Shown: piece by piece, positions 16,907-23,789 of the stretch
Position numbering within the stretch: position 1 is the first letter of the stretch
Layout of the letters: the number at the start of each line of letters is the position of its first letter
Assembly: GCA_965651255.1 (NCBI GenBank)
Contig: CBFGRU010000011.1
Span: 1-25,929, forward strand
From: CBFGRU01 sp965651255
GTDB taxonomy: Bacteria > Planctomycetota > Phycisphaerae > Phycisphaerales > SM1A02
DNA: 25,929 bases
Direction: 5' to 3'
Made by a program: the position numbers and the translations under genes
The notes under the pieces: generated by a model
What the model saw: the letters and a program-made list of their open reading frames with translations, nothing else
Database searches by the model: none
What the model was told of the DNA's origin: nothing

Positions 16907-16980
16907 TGGGCGCTACTGGACTCGAACCAGTGACCTACGCCGTGTAAAGGCGGTGCTCTAGCCAACTGAGCTAAGCGCCC
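16907..16980 (-). tRNA. tRNA-Val (anticodon UAC)
   Basis: The minus strand folds into a complete 74-base cloverleaf including the discriminator A. The acceptor arm is GGGCGCT/AGCGCCC. The D arm is GCTC/GAGC with the loop AGTTGGCTA. The anticodon loop is TTTACAC with anticodon TAC, which reads valine GTA (and by wobble other GTN codons). The T arm is ACTGG-TTCGAGT-CCAGT with the conserved TTCGA. The first anticodon-stem pair (27-43) is a C-U mismatch, leaving four pairs. The 3' CCA is not encoded (TTCTGG follows), so it must be added by nucleotidyltransferase. Confidence 0.95.
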
Positions 16981-16990
16981 GAGGGGGCTC

Positions 16991-17019
16991 ATCCTAGGTC
17001 GAATCGCTTCATGCTCCAA
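16991..17019 (-). promoter_or_regulatory. Predicted sigma-70 promoter of tRNA-Val
   Basis: On the minus strand TTGGAG (17019-17014) and TAGGAT (16996-16991) are separated by exactly 17 bases, and the -10 box ends ten bases before the mature tRNA 5' end. Transcription would begin two to four bases ahead of the tRNA. Both boxes differ from consensus at two positions, but spacing and placement fit a stable-RNA promoter. Confidence 0.5.
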
Positions 17020-17025
17020 GGGCGA

Positions 17026-17044
17026 GTACCCAATCGGTGGGTAC
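17026..17044. repeat. Inverted repeat between tRNA-Val and waaA
   Basis: A perfect palindromic arm pair GTACCCA / TGGGTAC with the five-base loop ATCGG lies 12 bases before the waaA ATG and just upstream of the predicted tRNA promoter. Its GGTGGG part is the only Shine-Dalgarno-like sequence in front of waaA, so an RNA hairpin here could influence waaA translation; equally it could be an operator for either gene. Confidence 0.4.
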
Positions 17045-17056
17045 ACTGCCCGCCAT

Positions 17057-18316
17057 ATGCGGTTCCTGATTGATGCCCTCTTTCTGCTGCTGGGGATTGT
17101 GACGGCGCCCATCTGGCTGATCCGGATGGCGGCGAAGGGGAAGCTGCGCACCGACTGGGCGGCACGGTTCGGGCGTGTACAGGGCATCGGGCCAAAATCG
17201 AAACGCCGCATTCTGATTCACGCGGTCTCGGTGGGGGAGATCAACGCTGCGCGATTGCTCGTGGAGACGCTCGCCTCGCGGGAAGATGTGGAAGTTATCG
17301 TCAGTTGCACGACAGATACGGGTATCGCCCGCGCGCGATCACTCTTTGGCAATCGTCTATCGATCGTTCGTTACCCGTTCGACCTGTCCTTCGTCGTGAG
17401 TCGCTTCCTGCGCGTGGTGCAACCCGATGTCGCGGTGTTGATGGAGCTTGAAGTCTGGCCGAACTTCACCGGGCGTTGCCGAGCATTCGGCATTCCGGTC
17501 TGCGTTGTGAACGGCCGCCTCACCGAGCGGAGCGCGCGCCGCTATGCACGCATTCGCGCGCTCATCCGGCCGATGTTCAGTCGCGTCGCGTTCGCCGCCG
17601 TCCAGACGGAGGACTACGCTGCGCGATTCCGCGCGCTCGGCATGCCCGCCGATCGAGTGCAGGTTACGGGAACGATGAAATGGGATACCGCGCAGATCGC
17701 CGATGAAGTGGCCGGCGCGGATCGACTCCGCGAAGAACTCGGGATCGACCCGGCGAAGCCGCTCATCGTGGCCGGCTCGACCGCGCCGGAAGAACATGCA
17801 CTTTTCCGCGACGCGACACCCGACGGGGTGCAGTTGCTGTGCGCACCGCGCAAGCCGGAGTGGTTTGATGACGCGGCACATGACCTGCCTGGATGTGCGC
17901 GCCGCTCGAAGAATGATCGTGGCAGCGCGACCGGCCGGTTCCTCCTCGACACGATCGGCGAGCTGCGCATGGCCTATGCACTCGCCGATCTGGTCATCAT
18001 CGGGCGGAGCTTTGCCCCGTTGTATGGCAGTGACATGATGGAGCCGATTGCACTCGGCAAAGCAGCTATTGTCGGGCCGAATGTGACAGATTTTCAGGAC
18101 ACAGTCGATCATCTCCTGCGCGGTGGTGGTCTGCTCCAGGTCGAAGCAAGTGACCTCGCGGAGACGGTTCGGGATTTGCTCAATAACCCGGTGCGCCGAG
18201 CGGCCATTGCGGAGAATGGGCGCGAGGTGATTCGTGCCAATCAGGGGGCGACGGCGCGGCATGTGCAGATTGTTCTCGAATTGCTGAAACAAGCGACCCA
18301 TCATGACCGTAAGTGA
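17057..18316 (+). CDS. waaA: 3-deoxy-D-manno-octulosonic acid (Kdo) transferase
   Basis: Transfers Kdo from CMP-Kdo to the lipid A precursor at the inner membrane, the first step of LPS inner-core assembly. The protein is 419 residues. An N-terminal hydrophobic anchor (~3-23) is followed by the Glycos_transf_N domain with HAVSVGEINAA, in which Glu61 is the catalytic base, and MELEVWPNF (~129-137). The C-terminal GT-B half has VTGTMKWDT and LIVAGSTAPEEH. The donor-site segment reads GRSFAPLYGSDMMEP (~315-330), differing from the usual GGS...GGHNxxEP pattern while keeping the final EP. No clear ribosome binding site precedes the ATG. The stop lies five bases from that of the convergent esterase. 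Presence of this gene implies an LPS-bearing outer membrane. Confidence 0.92.
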   Translation: MRFLIDALFLLLGIVTAPIWLIRMAAKGKLRTDWAARFGRVQGIGPKSKRRILIHAVSVGEINAARLLVETLASREDVEVIVSCTTDTGIARARSLFGNRLSIVRYPFDLSFVVSRFLRVVQPDVAVLMELEVWPNFTGRCRAFGIPVCVVNGRLTERSARRYARIRALIRPMFSRVAFAAVQTEDYAARFRALGMPADRVQVTGTMKWDTAQIADEVAGADRLREELGIDPAKPLIVAGSTAPEEHALFRDATPDGVQLLCAPRKPEWFDDAAHDLPGCARRSKNDRGSATGRFLLDTIGELRMAYALADLVIIGRSFAPLYGSDMMEPIALGKAAIVGPNVTDFQDTVDHLLRGGGLLQVEASDLAETVRDLLNNPVRRAAIAENGREVIRANQGATARHVQIVLELLKQATHHDRK

Positions 18317-18321
18317 ACCGC

Positions 18322-19368
18322 TCAGGTCTTCGGGCCATCCTGTGTTGGGGCGGGCGGAAGTGTCAATTGATCCGCGGATTCGTGAAGAAGTTCTGTTGGA
18401 TTGTTCGCGGGATCAAGGAAAGAGACCTGGAAGCGATCAAAGAGAACTTGACGGCGGGCATGGGCAACACCACCATCAAAATGTCCGTATCGAGTGATGA
18501 AGCGGTACTTGTGACCCTCTGGAATCGCATGAAAGATCGCGCTCTGGGTTGGCGCGGGGACAACATCATCATTCACCGCGGTCTTCACCAGAATCGGCAT
18601 CGTGAGGTGGCGAGCGTGGAAAACCGCATCGAACAGCCGAAGGGTTCGCATGACACGCTCATCTTCAGCGCGCATTGATTCAATGGCCATGTTGACCTGC
18701 GCCCCGGCACCAGAGCAGTAATGGCTTCGACGCCACTCCCACGCGCCGAAGCTGGGTAACGCGATGGCCATGCGAGATGGAGCATCGCCGAGGTGAATCA
18801 ATTGGGACGCTGCAATAATGGAAAGGCCGGCACCAAACGACTCTCCGTGGATCATGATCGGCATGTCCGGACCGAAGTGTCGGCGAAGGGCACGAAATGA
18901 TTGAATCAAATCGGCGACGGCCCCCCGCGCGATCCATGCGTCGTGCGACTCAATGTTGCGCATGATCCATGCGCCACGGAGATCTGGAACATCCTGCACC
19001 GACGGTGGGAAACCACGTACGCGAATGCGGAGTGTGCCGAGGCCGGATTTACTCCACGGCTCTTCTTCATCAGTAAAGATGTCGGGAACATCCTGGTAGC
19101 CATGGCTGGTGAGGACGATCGCATTCGGGTGTGGCGTTGTAAGGGTAAGGCGACCGACAATGCGTACCGACCGTAACGAGGTCAGGCCAACCCGATTGAC
19201 CGAATCATTGGGTGTCGATGCAAACGCCGCATTCTGAGCAAGAATCTCTTCCCGAAACTCCGACCAGTAAGACTCGAACTCGTGTGGTGGTGGAGTGTCG
19301 ACACGAAAGGCCAGCGTCTGCATTTCGTCGAGGCCGTAGCTGTCCGGTGCTGAGATCATCGCAGTCAT
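18322..19368 (-). CDS. Acetyl xylan esterase/cephalosporin-C deacetylase-like hydrolase (AXE1 family)
   Basis: A 348-residue alpha/beta hydrolase without signal peptide. The nucleophile elbow GESFGAG holds Ser177; the acid is in NDDVVPAPTQ (~267-268) and His296 in RYGHFDGG, a complete triad. VLTSHGYQDVP supplies the oxyanion-hole histidine-glycine, and RVRGFPPS with DLRGAWIMRNIES resembles the RG(F/Q)G...Y region of AXE1-type esterases. The N-terminal FRVDTPPPHEFESYWSEF matches the family's W-containing lead helix. The frame is open upstream to 19593, but that part runs through the divergent thiL gene. I use the ATG at 19368; another ATG is three codons later. The substrate is probably an acyl or acetyl ester, perhaps on a carbohydrate, but this is inference. 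Confidence 0.78.
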   Translation of the reverse strand: MTAMISAPDSYGLDEMQTLAFRVDTPPPHEFESYWSEFREEILAQNAAFASTPNDSVNRVGLTSLRSVRIVGRLTLTTPHPNAIVLTSHGYQDVPDIFTDEEEPWSKSGLGTLRIRVRGFPPSVQDVPDLRGAWIMRNIESHDAWIARGAVADLIQSFRALRRHFGPDMPIMIHGESFGAGLSIIAASQLIHLGDAPSRMAIALPSFGAWEWRRSHYCSGAGAQVNMAIESMRAEDERVMRTLRLFDAVFHARHLTMPILVKTAVNDDVVPAPTQSAIFHAIPEGHKYRFITRYGHFDGGVAHARRQVLFDRFQVSFLDPANNPTELLHESADQLTLPPAPTQDGPKT

Positions 19369-19371
19369 CGT

Positions 19372-19384
19372 ACCACGACGTGGT
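19372..19384. repeat. 13-base palindrome in the esterase/thiL divergent gap
   Basis: ACCACG-A-CGTGGT, a perfect six-base inverted repeat around one central base, lies four bases upstream of the esterase start and about 50 bases before thiL. Its place in a 66-base divergent spacer fits an operator, but a single short palindrome could be chance. Confidence 0.3.
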
Positions 19385-19434
19385 GGTGCCAGCCGATCGT
19401 CAATGGGCGCTACGATTCGCCTTCTGGCCAGAGC

Positions 19435-20379
19435 ATGATCATGCGTGAATTCGACCTTCTCGAGCAGATCTACCGTGCCAACGACCAATTGGGTCATGCG
19501 GTATCGATCCCACCCGGTGATGACATGGGGGCGATTCTGGTTGGCGAGACCGAAGTCCTTGCCGCCGTTGATCAGCTTATTGCCGGTCGACATGTTCGGT
19601 GGCCCGGGACGCCGGTTTCACTGGTCGGTCGAAAAGCAGTGACTCGATGTCTGAGCGATGTCGCGGCCATGGCCGCGGTGCCAGTCGCGGCACTTGCGGC
19701 AGGTGTTCTGCCGCCGGACTTCGGTGAAGAGCGTGCCATGGAACTGTTCGAGATCATGCGGGCAGTTTCGGCGGAATTCAACTGCCCGCTTATCGGTGGA
19801 GATATCGCCTTTCATCAGTCACCGGAGCATCCGCTCACCCTGAGTGTGACTGTCATCGCACGCCCGATCGATGCCGAGCACGCGCCCGTTCGTCGTTCCG
19901 GCGCCCGAGTTGGAGACGGAGTCTTCGTGACCGGCGTTCTCGGCGGTTCGTTCATGCCGGATGGATCGGGTCATCATCTCACCTTCGAACCGCGCATTCT
20001 GCATGCGATGTCGCTTTCCCGATCGCTTGGTACATCATTGCATTCAATGATTGATGTCTCCGACGGTCTTGGCCGTGATGTTGCGCATCTGGCAGAAATG
20101 TCAGAGGTTCAGATAACACTTGATGCGGTCCGCTTTCCATGCCGTACCGGGTGTACCTGGAAACAGGCGCTGGGTGATGGCGAGGACTATGAACTCTGCT
20201 TCACCGCTTCGAGTGGTGTCCCGAGGGAAGTACTTGGAGTTCCAATCACGCGCATTGGCGAAGTAACCGAACTGAGTGCATCATCGCGAGTGGTTCCTCA
20301 AAAGGCGGTGGTTCGAGTACGAACACCGGATGGCCACTTCATCGATGCTGCCACTTTCGGTTGGGAGCATGGTTCGTGA
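19435..20379 (+). CDS. thiL: Thiamine-monophosphate kinase ThiL
   Basis: Phosphorylates thiamine monophosphate with ATP to give thiamine diphosphate, the active cofactor; cytosolic. The protein is 314 residues, normal for ThiL. Family markers in order are PPGDDMGAIL (Asp29-Asp30), the acidic VDQLIAGRH segment, GRKAVTRCLSDVAAMA (Asp75, magnesium/ATP site), LIGGDIA, VTGVLGGS, IDVSDGLGRD and ALGDGEDYELCFT. The sequence departs from the common DMLVEGVHF wording but keeps the metal-binding aspartates. The start is ATG 19435 or the ATG two codons later; no strong ribosome binding site decides it. The stop overlaps the GTG start of tsaE by four bases. The thiL-tsaE order is also found in Bacillus subtilis. 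Confidence 0.92.
   Translation: MIMREFDLLEQIYRANDQLGHAVSIPPGDDMGAILVGETEVLAAVDQLIAGRHVRWPGTPVSLVGRKAVTRCLSDVAAMAAVPVAALAAGVLPPDFGEERAMELFEIMRAVSAEFNCPLIGGDIAFHQSPEHPLTLSVTVIARPIDAEHAPVRRSGARVGDGVFVTGVLGGSFMPDGSGHHLTFEPRILHAMSLSRSLGTSLHSMIDVSDGLGRDVAHLAEMSEVQITLDAVRFPCRTGCTWKQALGDGEDYELCFTASSGVPREVLGVPITRIGEVTELSASSRVVPQKAVVRVRTPDGHFIDAATFGWEHGS
20363..20367 (+). promoter_or_regulatory. Shine-Dalgarno of tsaE
   Basis: GGGAG inside the end of thiL, eight bases before GTG at 20376. It supports that GTG, with its GTGA overlap of the thiL stop, over the in-frame TTG at 20361. Confidence 0.55.
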
Positions 20380-21056
20380 GAATCTCCACTTCAACTACGA
20401 GTCCTGAGCAGACCTGCCGTCTGGCATCGTCTTTCGCACCACTGCTGGTCGCCGGGGATGTTGTTGCGTTGATCGGTGATCTCGGTGCGGGGAAAACGAC
20501 GTTCGTTCGAGGGCTGGCTGAAGCGATGGGGATTGACCCGCAGTCGGTATCGAGCCCGACCTTTGTGATCATGCACGAATATGAATCGCCGGATGGTCGC
20601 TTGTTGGTTCACATGGATGCGTATCGCGTGGGCGATGACTCTGAGATTGATGCCCTCGGCTGGGATGATCTTGTTGCAGCGCGTGATGCGGTGATCGTGG
20701 TGGAGTGGCCCGAGCGCATCGCAAATCGCCTGCCGAGCGATCTGATCTCGATTCGAATTCTGCATGCCGGCAACGAGAATCGAGATGTCGAGATTCATGT
20801 GCCTGAGTCACTGAATGAACGATTCGCCGCCATTGCCGAACACTGGCCGGGTTTCATCCTGCAACGTCAGTCACCGCAGCGCAGTACCGGGATTGCGAGT
20901 GATACTGATCAATGTCCGGTCTGCACATCGCGCCTGACGGATCGCAGCCACGACCCGTTCTGCTCGGAGCGGTGCCGGTTGGTTGATCTGGGTCAGTGGT
21001 TTCGCGGAAAGTACCAGATCAGCCGGCCGCTTCAGGATGATGAGTTGAATGGCTGA
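20376..21056 (+). CDS. tsaE: TsaE (tRNA t6A ATPase) fused to a YacG-type zinc-ribbon domain
   Basis: The N-terminal ~150 residues are TsaE, the ATPase that works with TsaB and TsaD to make threonylcarbamoyl-adenosine at tRNA position 37. Walker A GDLGAGKTTF (~34-43), SPTFVIMHEY, HMDAYRV and VVEWPERI (Walker B-like) are all in place. After a linker, residues ~179-221 read CPVC (Cys180, Cys183), then DPFCSERCRLVDLGQWFRG with Cys196 and Cys200. This four-cysteine pattern with PFCSxRCxxxDLGxW is that of YacG, a small protein known in E. coli as a gyrase inhibitor. TsaE is normally ~150 residues, so at 226 this is a true two-domain ORF. The GTG start has GGGAG eight bases upstream. Its stop is 12 bases from the convergent fur-like gene. 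TsaE is certain; YacG domain assignment is strong. Confidence 0.9.
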   Translation: MRISTSTTSPEQTCRLASSFAPLLVAGDVVALIGDLGAGKTTFVRGLAEAMGIDPQSVSSPTFVIMHEYESPDGRLLVHMDAYRVGDDSEIDALGWDDLVAARDAVIVVEWPERIANRLPSDLISIRILHAGNENRDVEIHVPESLNERFAAIAEHWPGFILQRQSPQRSTGIASDTDQCPVCTSRLTDRSHDPFCSERCRLVDLGQWFRGKYQISRPLQDDELNG

Positions 21057-21068
21057 TGAGAATCGTCG

Positions 21069-21590
21069 CTATGAAGCTGAATCAGCGTCATTCGCGCGCT
21101 CTGCTGCCATGCCTTCCGGGCTGATCGCGTAGATCTGAAATCGATGTCCGATTGGTGTCCAGCCGAATTGACGCCCGATCATTTCACGAAGCGACACCAG
21201 TTGTTCATTTGTGAACTCGATGTGGCGCCCGGTCTTCACGCAAACCATGTAGTCGCGCGGCTGCTTTCCATAAACGAGTTGATAGTGTGCCTGCTTGGAG
21301 TCGAACAGCGCCTGCGTGATGATGCCTGCTTCCTGCAGGAGTTTGATCGTTCGATAGATCGTTGCCTTGGAAACCCGGTAACTCCGCTTCCGCATGTCAA
21401 GCAGAAGCTCTTCGGCTTCGAACACTCCGTCCTTTTCAATCACCGCGTTCAGAATGTCCGCCCGCTCCGGTGTGTACTTGAGATTCTTGGTCTTGAGATA
21501 CCGCCGGAAGATGGCGCAAAGCGGCGCCATCGACGCAATCTCAGGGTCGAGCGGGGGCTGTGATGGTGGTGAGAGCGGGGGCAGATCCAT
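21069..21590 (-). CDS. Fur-family transcriptional regulator, metal site degenerate
   Basis: A 173-residue Fur-like regulator. The DNA-binding winged helix is well kept: KYTPERADILNAVI (~38-51), FEAEELLLDM and VSKATIYRTIKLLQEAGI (~73-90). In the dimerisation domain the family's HHDH-LIC-xxCGxxIEF is replaced by QPRDYMVCVKTGRHIEF (~110-126). The later CxxC is absent, as ISPEGM follows the beta strand. Only Cys25 and Cys117 remain, so neither structural zinc CxxC pair is present and most histidine ligands are lost; His149 and Glu125 persist. A proline-rich N-terminus precedes the helix; a start at Met21 (21530) is possible. It lies 78 bases after uvrB on the same strand. What it senses and controls is unknown. 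Confidence 0.87.
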   Translation of the reverse strand: MDLPPLSPPSQPPLDPEIASMAPLCAIFRRYLKTKNLKYTPERADILNAVIEKDGVFEAEELLLDMRKRSYRVSKATIYRTIKLLQEAGIITQALFDSKQAHYQLVYGKQPRDYMVCVKTGRHIEFTNEQLVSLREMIGRQFGWTPIGHRFQIYAISPEGMAAERANDADSAS

Positions 21591-21668
21591 GATGAAGAGA
21601 GTGTAGCGCGATTGTTCCTTGCTTGTCCGGTCACATCAGCCACGCCATCCACACGGGGACGACTTCAG

Positions 21669-23789
21669 TCAGGCCCGGCGCTTCTTCTTGTTGCGTCGGG
21701 AGATACCTGCCCGCGAGCGTGCTTCTCCGGGCTTGGGTTTCGGCGCGGCGGCTTCCTCAAGCGTGATCTTCTCAGAGCTTCGGTGGTGGGGTAACTCACG
21801 CAGTCGCTTGACCTGATCGCGGATCTTGGCGGCCTTCTCAAACTCGAGGGATTGCGCGGCCTCGTACATCTCTTTTTCTAGAACCGCGATCAACTCATCC
21901 CGATCGTACTGCTGCGCGCGATTCGCGGGATTCACCGCGGCCTTCGCCGTCTTGCGTGCCTGGAGTTCCTGTTCAATGCCGCGACGAATGGCTTTCTTGA
22001 TCGTCGTCGAGGTGATGCCGTGTTCTTCGTTGTAGGCGGTCTGTCGAGTTCGCCGGCGTTCGGCTTCGTCGATGGCTGCCTGCATCTCGTCGGTGATGCG
22101 ATCTGCGTACATGATCACCTGCCCATTCGCATTGCGCGCTGCGCGACCCATTGTCTGAATCAGACTGGTCTCACTGCGCAGAAAGCCGACCTTGTCCGCA
22201 TCAAGAATGCAGACGAGTGAGACCTCCGGCAGGTCCAGCCCTTCGCGCAACAGGTTGACGCCGACGAGCACATCGAACGCGCCTTCGCGCAGGTCGCGCA
22301 GAATCTCCAGCCGTTCGAGTGTGTCTATCTCGCTGTGCAGGTAGCGCACACGAACTTGTTGATCGTGCAGATAGTTCGTCAGATCTTCGCAAAGCCGCTT
22401 CGTCAGAGCGGTGATGAGAACACGTTCCCCGCGTTCCGCTCGCTCCCGGCATCGTTCGAGAAGATCGGGCACCTGACCGCGAGCGGGTAGGACTTCAACC
22501 GGAGGATCAATCAATCCTGTCGGCCGAATGATCTGTTCGACGACCACTCCGCCGGATTGTTCAAGTTCATACCTGGCGGGCGTTGCGGACACATAGATGA
22601 TCTGAGGCACAATCTCGCGGAACTCATCAAAGATCAGCGGTCGATTGTCCAGCGCGCTCGGCAGGCGGAAGCCGTGATCGACGAGAACCTGCTTTCGCGC
22701 GCGGTCGCCAGTGTACATCGCACGGATCTGCGGGAGCGTCACGTGCGATTCATCCACAAAGACCAGCCAGTCATCCGGCTTGCGGCCAGGCACGTAGCGA
22801 AAATAATCGAGCAGTGTGTAAGGCCGAGTTCCGGGCGGGCGGCCATCAAAGTGCCGAGCGTAATTCTCAATGCCAGAACAGTAACCAGCTTCCTGAATCA
22901 TTTCCAAGTCGTACCGAGTGCGTGATTCGAGACGCTGCGCTTCGAGGAGCTTGCCTTCCGACCGAAGTTGAATGAGACGCGACTCGAGCTCAGCGCGAAT
23001 ACCCTCGATGGCCGGCAGCATCTCCTCATGGGGCATGACGTAATGCACGGCGGGGAAGAGAAAAACCCGAGTTTCGGGCGCGAGAATCTCGCCTGTGGTT
23101 GGGTGAATGAACTCGATGCGTTCGACATCATCGCCGAAGAGCTCGATGCGGATGGCAAACTGTTCGTACGCAGGTTGCACTTCGATGACTTCCCCGCGAA
23201 CTCGAAAGCACCCGCGCTCAAGCGCGATATCGTTCCGCTTGTACTGCATTTCGGCCAGGCCCAGCAGGAAGTCGCGCCGATTGAGCGTGTCACCCACGCC
23301 GATGCTGAGCACGCGCTCGCGATAGTTGACGGGTGATCCCAGTCCATAAATGCAGGAGACGCTCGAAACGATGATTGTGTCGCTGCGCGAGAGCAGGTGA
23401 CTCGTCGCGGCAAGTCGGAGTCGTTCCAAGTCATCATTCCGCGATGCGTCTTTCTCGATGTAGATATCGCGCTGCGGGATGTACGCTTCCGGCTGGTAGT
23501 AGTCGTAGTAGGACACAAAGTAGCTCACCGCGTTGTTGGGGAAGAGTTCCTTCATCTCTTCGTAGAGTTGGGCGGCGAGGGTCTTGTTGTGGCTGATGAT
23601 GAGTGTTGGCTTCTGCACATGCTCGATGACATTCGCCATGGTGAACGTCTTGCCGGTTCCAGTTGCGCCGAGCAGCGTCTGGTGGCGCTTGCCTTCATCC
23701 AGGCCGGCGACGAGCGCAGTGATCGCGGTGGGCTGGTCGCCCATCGGCTGGTACTCGCTGACAATCTCAAAGCGTCGCTGCTCGGTCAT
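21669..23789 (-). CDS. uvrB: UvrABC excinuclease subunit B
   Basis: The damage-verifying helicase-like subunit of nucleotide excision repair; it is loaded by UvrA and recruits UvrC. The protein is 706 residues. Walker A is GATGTGKT at 41-48; the beta-hairpin that probes DNA is YYDYYQPEAYIPQRDIYIEK (~94-113). Walker B with DESH is VFVDESHVTLPQI (~346). Helicase motifs V and VI are LLREGLDLPEV and QTMGRAARN (~510-545). The UVR domain that binds UvrC is LEKEMYEAAQSLEFEKAAKIRD (~630-655). A basic tail of about 35-40 residues ending RRNKKKRRA follows, longer than the usual ~670-residue form. The start ATG overlaps the upstream membrane-protein stop (ATGA), so the two are translationally coupled. 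No LexA-type box is recognisable upstream, since the region is coding. Confidence 0.97.
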   Translation of the reverse strand: MTEQRRFEIVSEYQPMGDQPTAITALVAGLDEGKRHQTLLGATGTGKTFTMANVIEHVQKPTLIISHNKTLAAQLYEEMKELFPNNAVSYFVSYYDYYQPEAYIPQRDIYIEKDASRNDDLERLRLAATSHLLSRSDTIIVSSVSCIYGLGSPVNYRERVLSIGVGDTLNRRDFLLGLAEMQYKRNDIALERGCFRVRGEVIEVQPAYEQFAIRIELFGDDVERIEFIHPTTGEILAPETRVFLFPAVHYVMPHEEMLPAIEGIRAELESRLIQLRSEGKLLEAQRLESRTRYDLEMIQEAGYCSGIENYARHFDGRPPGTRPYTLLDYFRYVPGRKPDDWLVFVDESHVTLPQIRAMYTGDRARKQVLVDHGFRLPSALDNRPLIFDEFREIVPQIIYVSATPARYELEQSGGVVVEQIIRPTGLIDPPVEVLPARGQVPDLLERCRERAERGERVLITALTKRLCEDLTNYLHDQQVRVRYLHSEIDTLERLEILRDLREGAFDVLVGVNLLREGLDLPEVSLVCILDADKVGFLRSETSLIQTMGRAARNANGQVIMYADRITDEMQAAIDEAERRRTRQTAYNEEHGITSTTIKKAIRRGIEQELQARKTAKAAVNPANRAQQYDRDELIAVLEKEMYEAAQSLEFEKAAKIRDQVKRLRELPHHRSSEKITLEEAAAPKPKPGEARSRAGISRRNKKKRRA

